DNA of 64,000 bases from Streptomyces sp. NBC_01217 (lineage in GTDB: Bacteria; Actinomycetota; Actinomycetes; Streptomycetales; Streptomycetaceae), in the NCBI RefSeq assembly GCF_035994185.1, contig NZ_CP108538.1, forward strand, positions 3,348,001 through 3,412,000, read 5' to 3'. Positions 63,941-64,000 of the stretch are shown piece by piece. Position 1 is the first letter of the stretch; each line of letters starts with the position of its first letter. Below the pieces are notes generated by a model, which ran no database searches, was not told where the DNA came from, and worked only from the letters and a program-made list of their open reading frames with translations. The position numbers and the translations under genes were made by a program.

Positions 63941-64000
63941 CCCAGCTGCCCCTTCCCGGTGTCCCGGCTGTCCGGCTTGTTTCGCCGTACGGTACGTGCT

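Overview
The window is chromosomal DNA from a high-GC actinomycete, almost certainly a Streptomyces. The evidence is the extreme GC bias at third codon positions, frequent GTG starts, DasR operator boxes upstream of nagE1 and nagE2, an ssgG-type sporulation gene, actinobacterial CysO/CysM/Mec and ClpS/DUF2017 sets, and several copies of the common Streptomyces intergenic repeat around CGCCGGACGGGCT. From memory, gene order in the first half follows the S. coelicolor SCO29xx region. No rRNA operon, CRISPR array or intact mobile element was found.

Region 1-14 kb is mostly conserved core: the 3' end of a penicillin-binding protein; a guanidinium exporter under a guanidine-III riboswitch; a GroES-like protein; Bcp peroxiredoxin; a repeat-rich HNH protein next to tRNA-Leu(UAG); rdgB and rph; the N-acetylglucosamine PTS genes nagF, nagE1 and nagE2 with DasR boxes; a metallo-beta-lactamase-fold hydrolase; a membrane-anchored PemK/MazF-like protein; and the protein-thiocarboxylate cysteine genes mec, cysO and cysM, preceded by a cysteine-containing leader peptide.

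Region 13-38 kb: an amino acid permease; clpS-DUF2017; the NAD salvage genes pncB and pncA; a large secreted M6 (immune inhibitor A) peptidase; two RDD membrane proteins; ssgG; a glycolate-oxidase-type FAD enzyme; a TPR protein; hpd with a divergent Lrp regulator; a four-gene osmoprotectant ABC transporter; an ArsR-type regulator with a clear operator cluster; a multidrug-type MFS protein; and a Lon-like secreted peptidase.

Region 38-44 kb: an IclR regulator, a decayed secreted-protein gene, an SF2 helicase, a Doc/ribbon-helix-helix toxin-antitoxin pair, an MFS transporter and tRNA-Cys(GCA).

Region 44-59 kb, directly after tRNA-Cys, is the accessory part and the most unusual. It has two paralogous three-gene cassettes on the same strand. 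Each encodes a small helical protein, a 755-784 residue protein with an N-terminal WXG-like helical hairpin, and an anchored extracytoplasmic protein. Between the cassettes lie a kinase-like ATPase, an XRE/DUF397 pair and orphan genes. They are followed by an ISKra4-type transposase scar and an operon for a mycosin-like protease, a WXG/PPE-like protein and a helical protein. This looks like a type VII secretion (ESX)-associated substrate and protease island, without the ESX core machinery in the window.

Region 59-64 kb is a three-gene xanthine-dehydrogenase-type molybdenum hydroxylase operon (FAD, 2Fe-2S, Mo subunits). Its 2Fe-2S subunit has a very long repetitive N-terminal extension.
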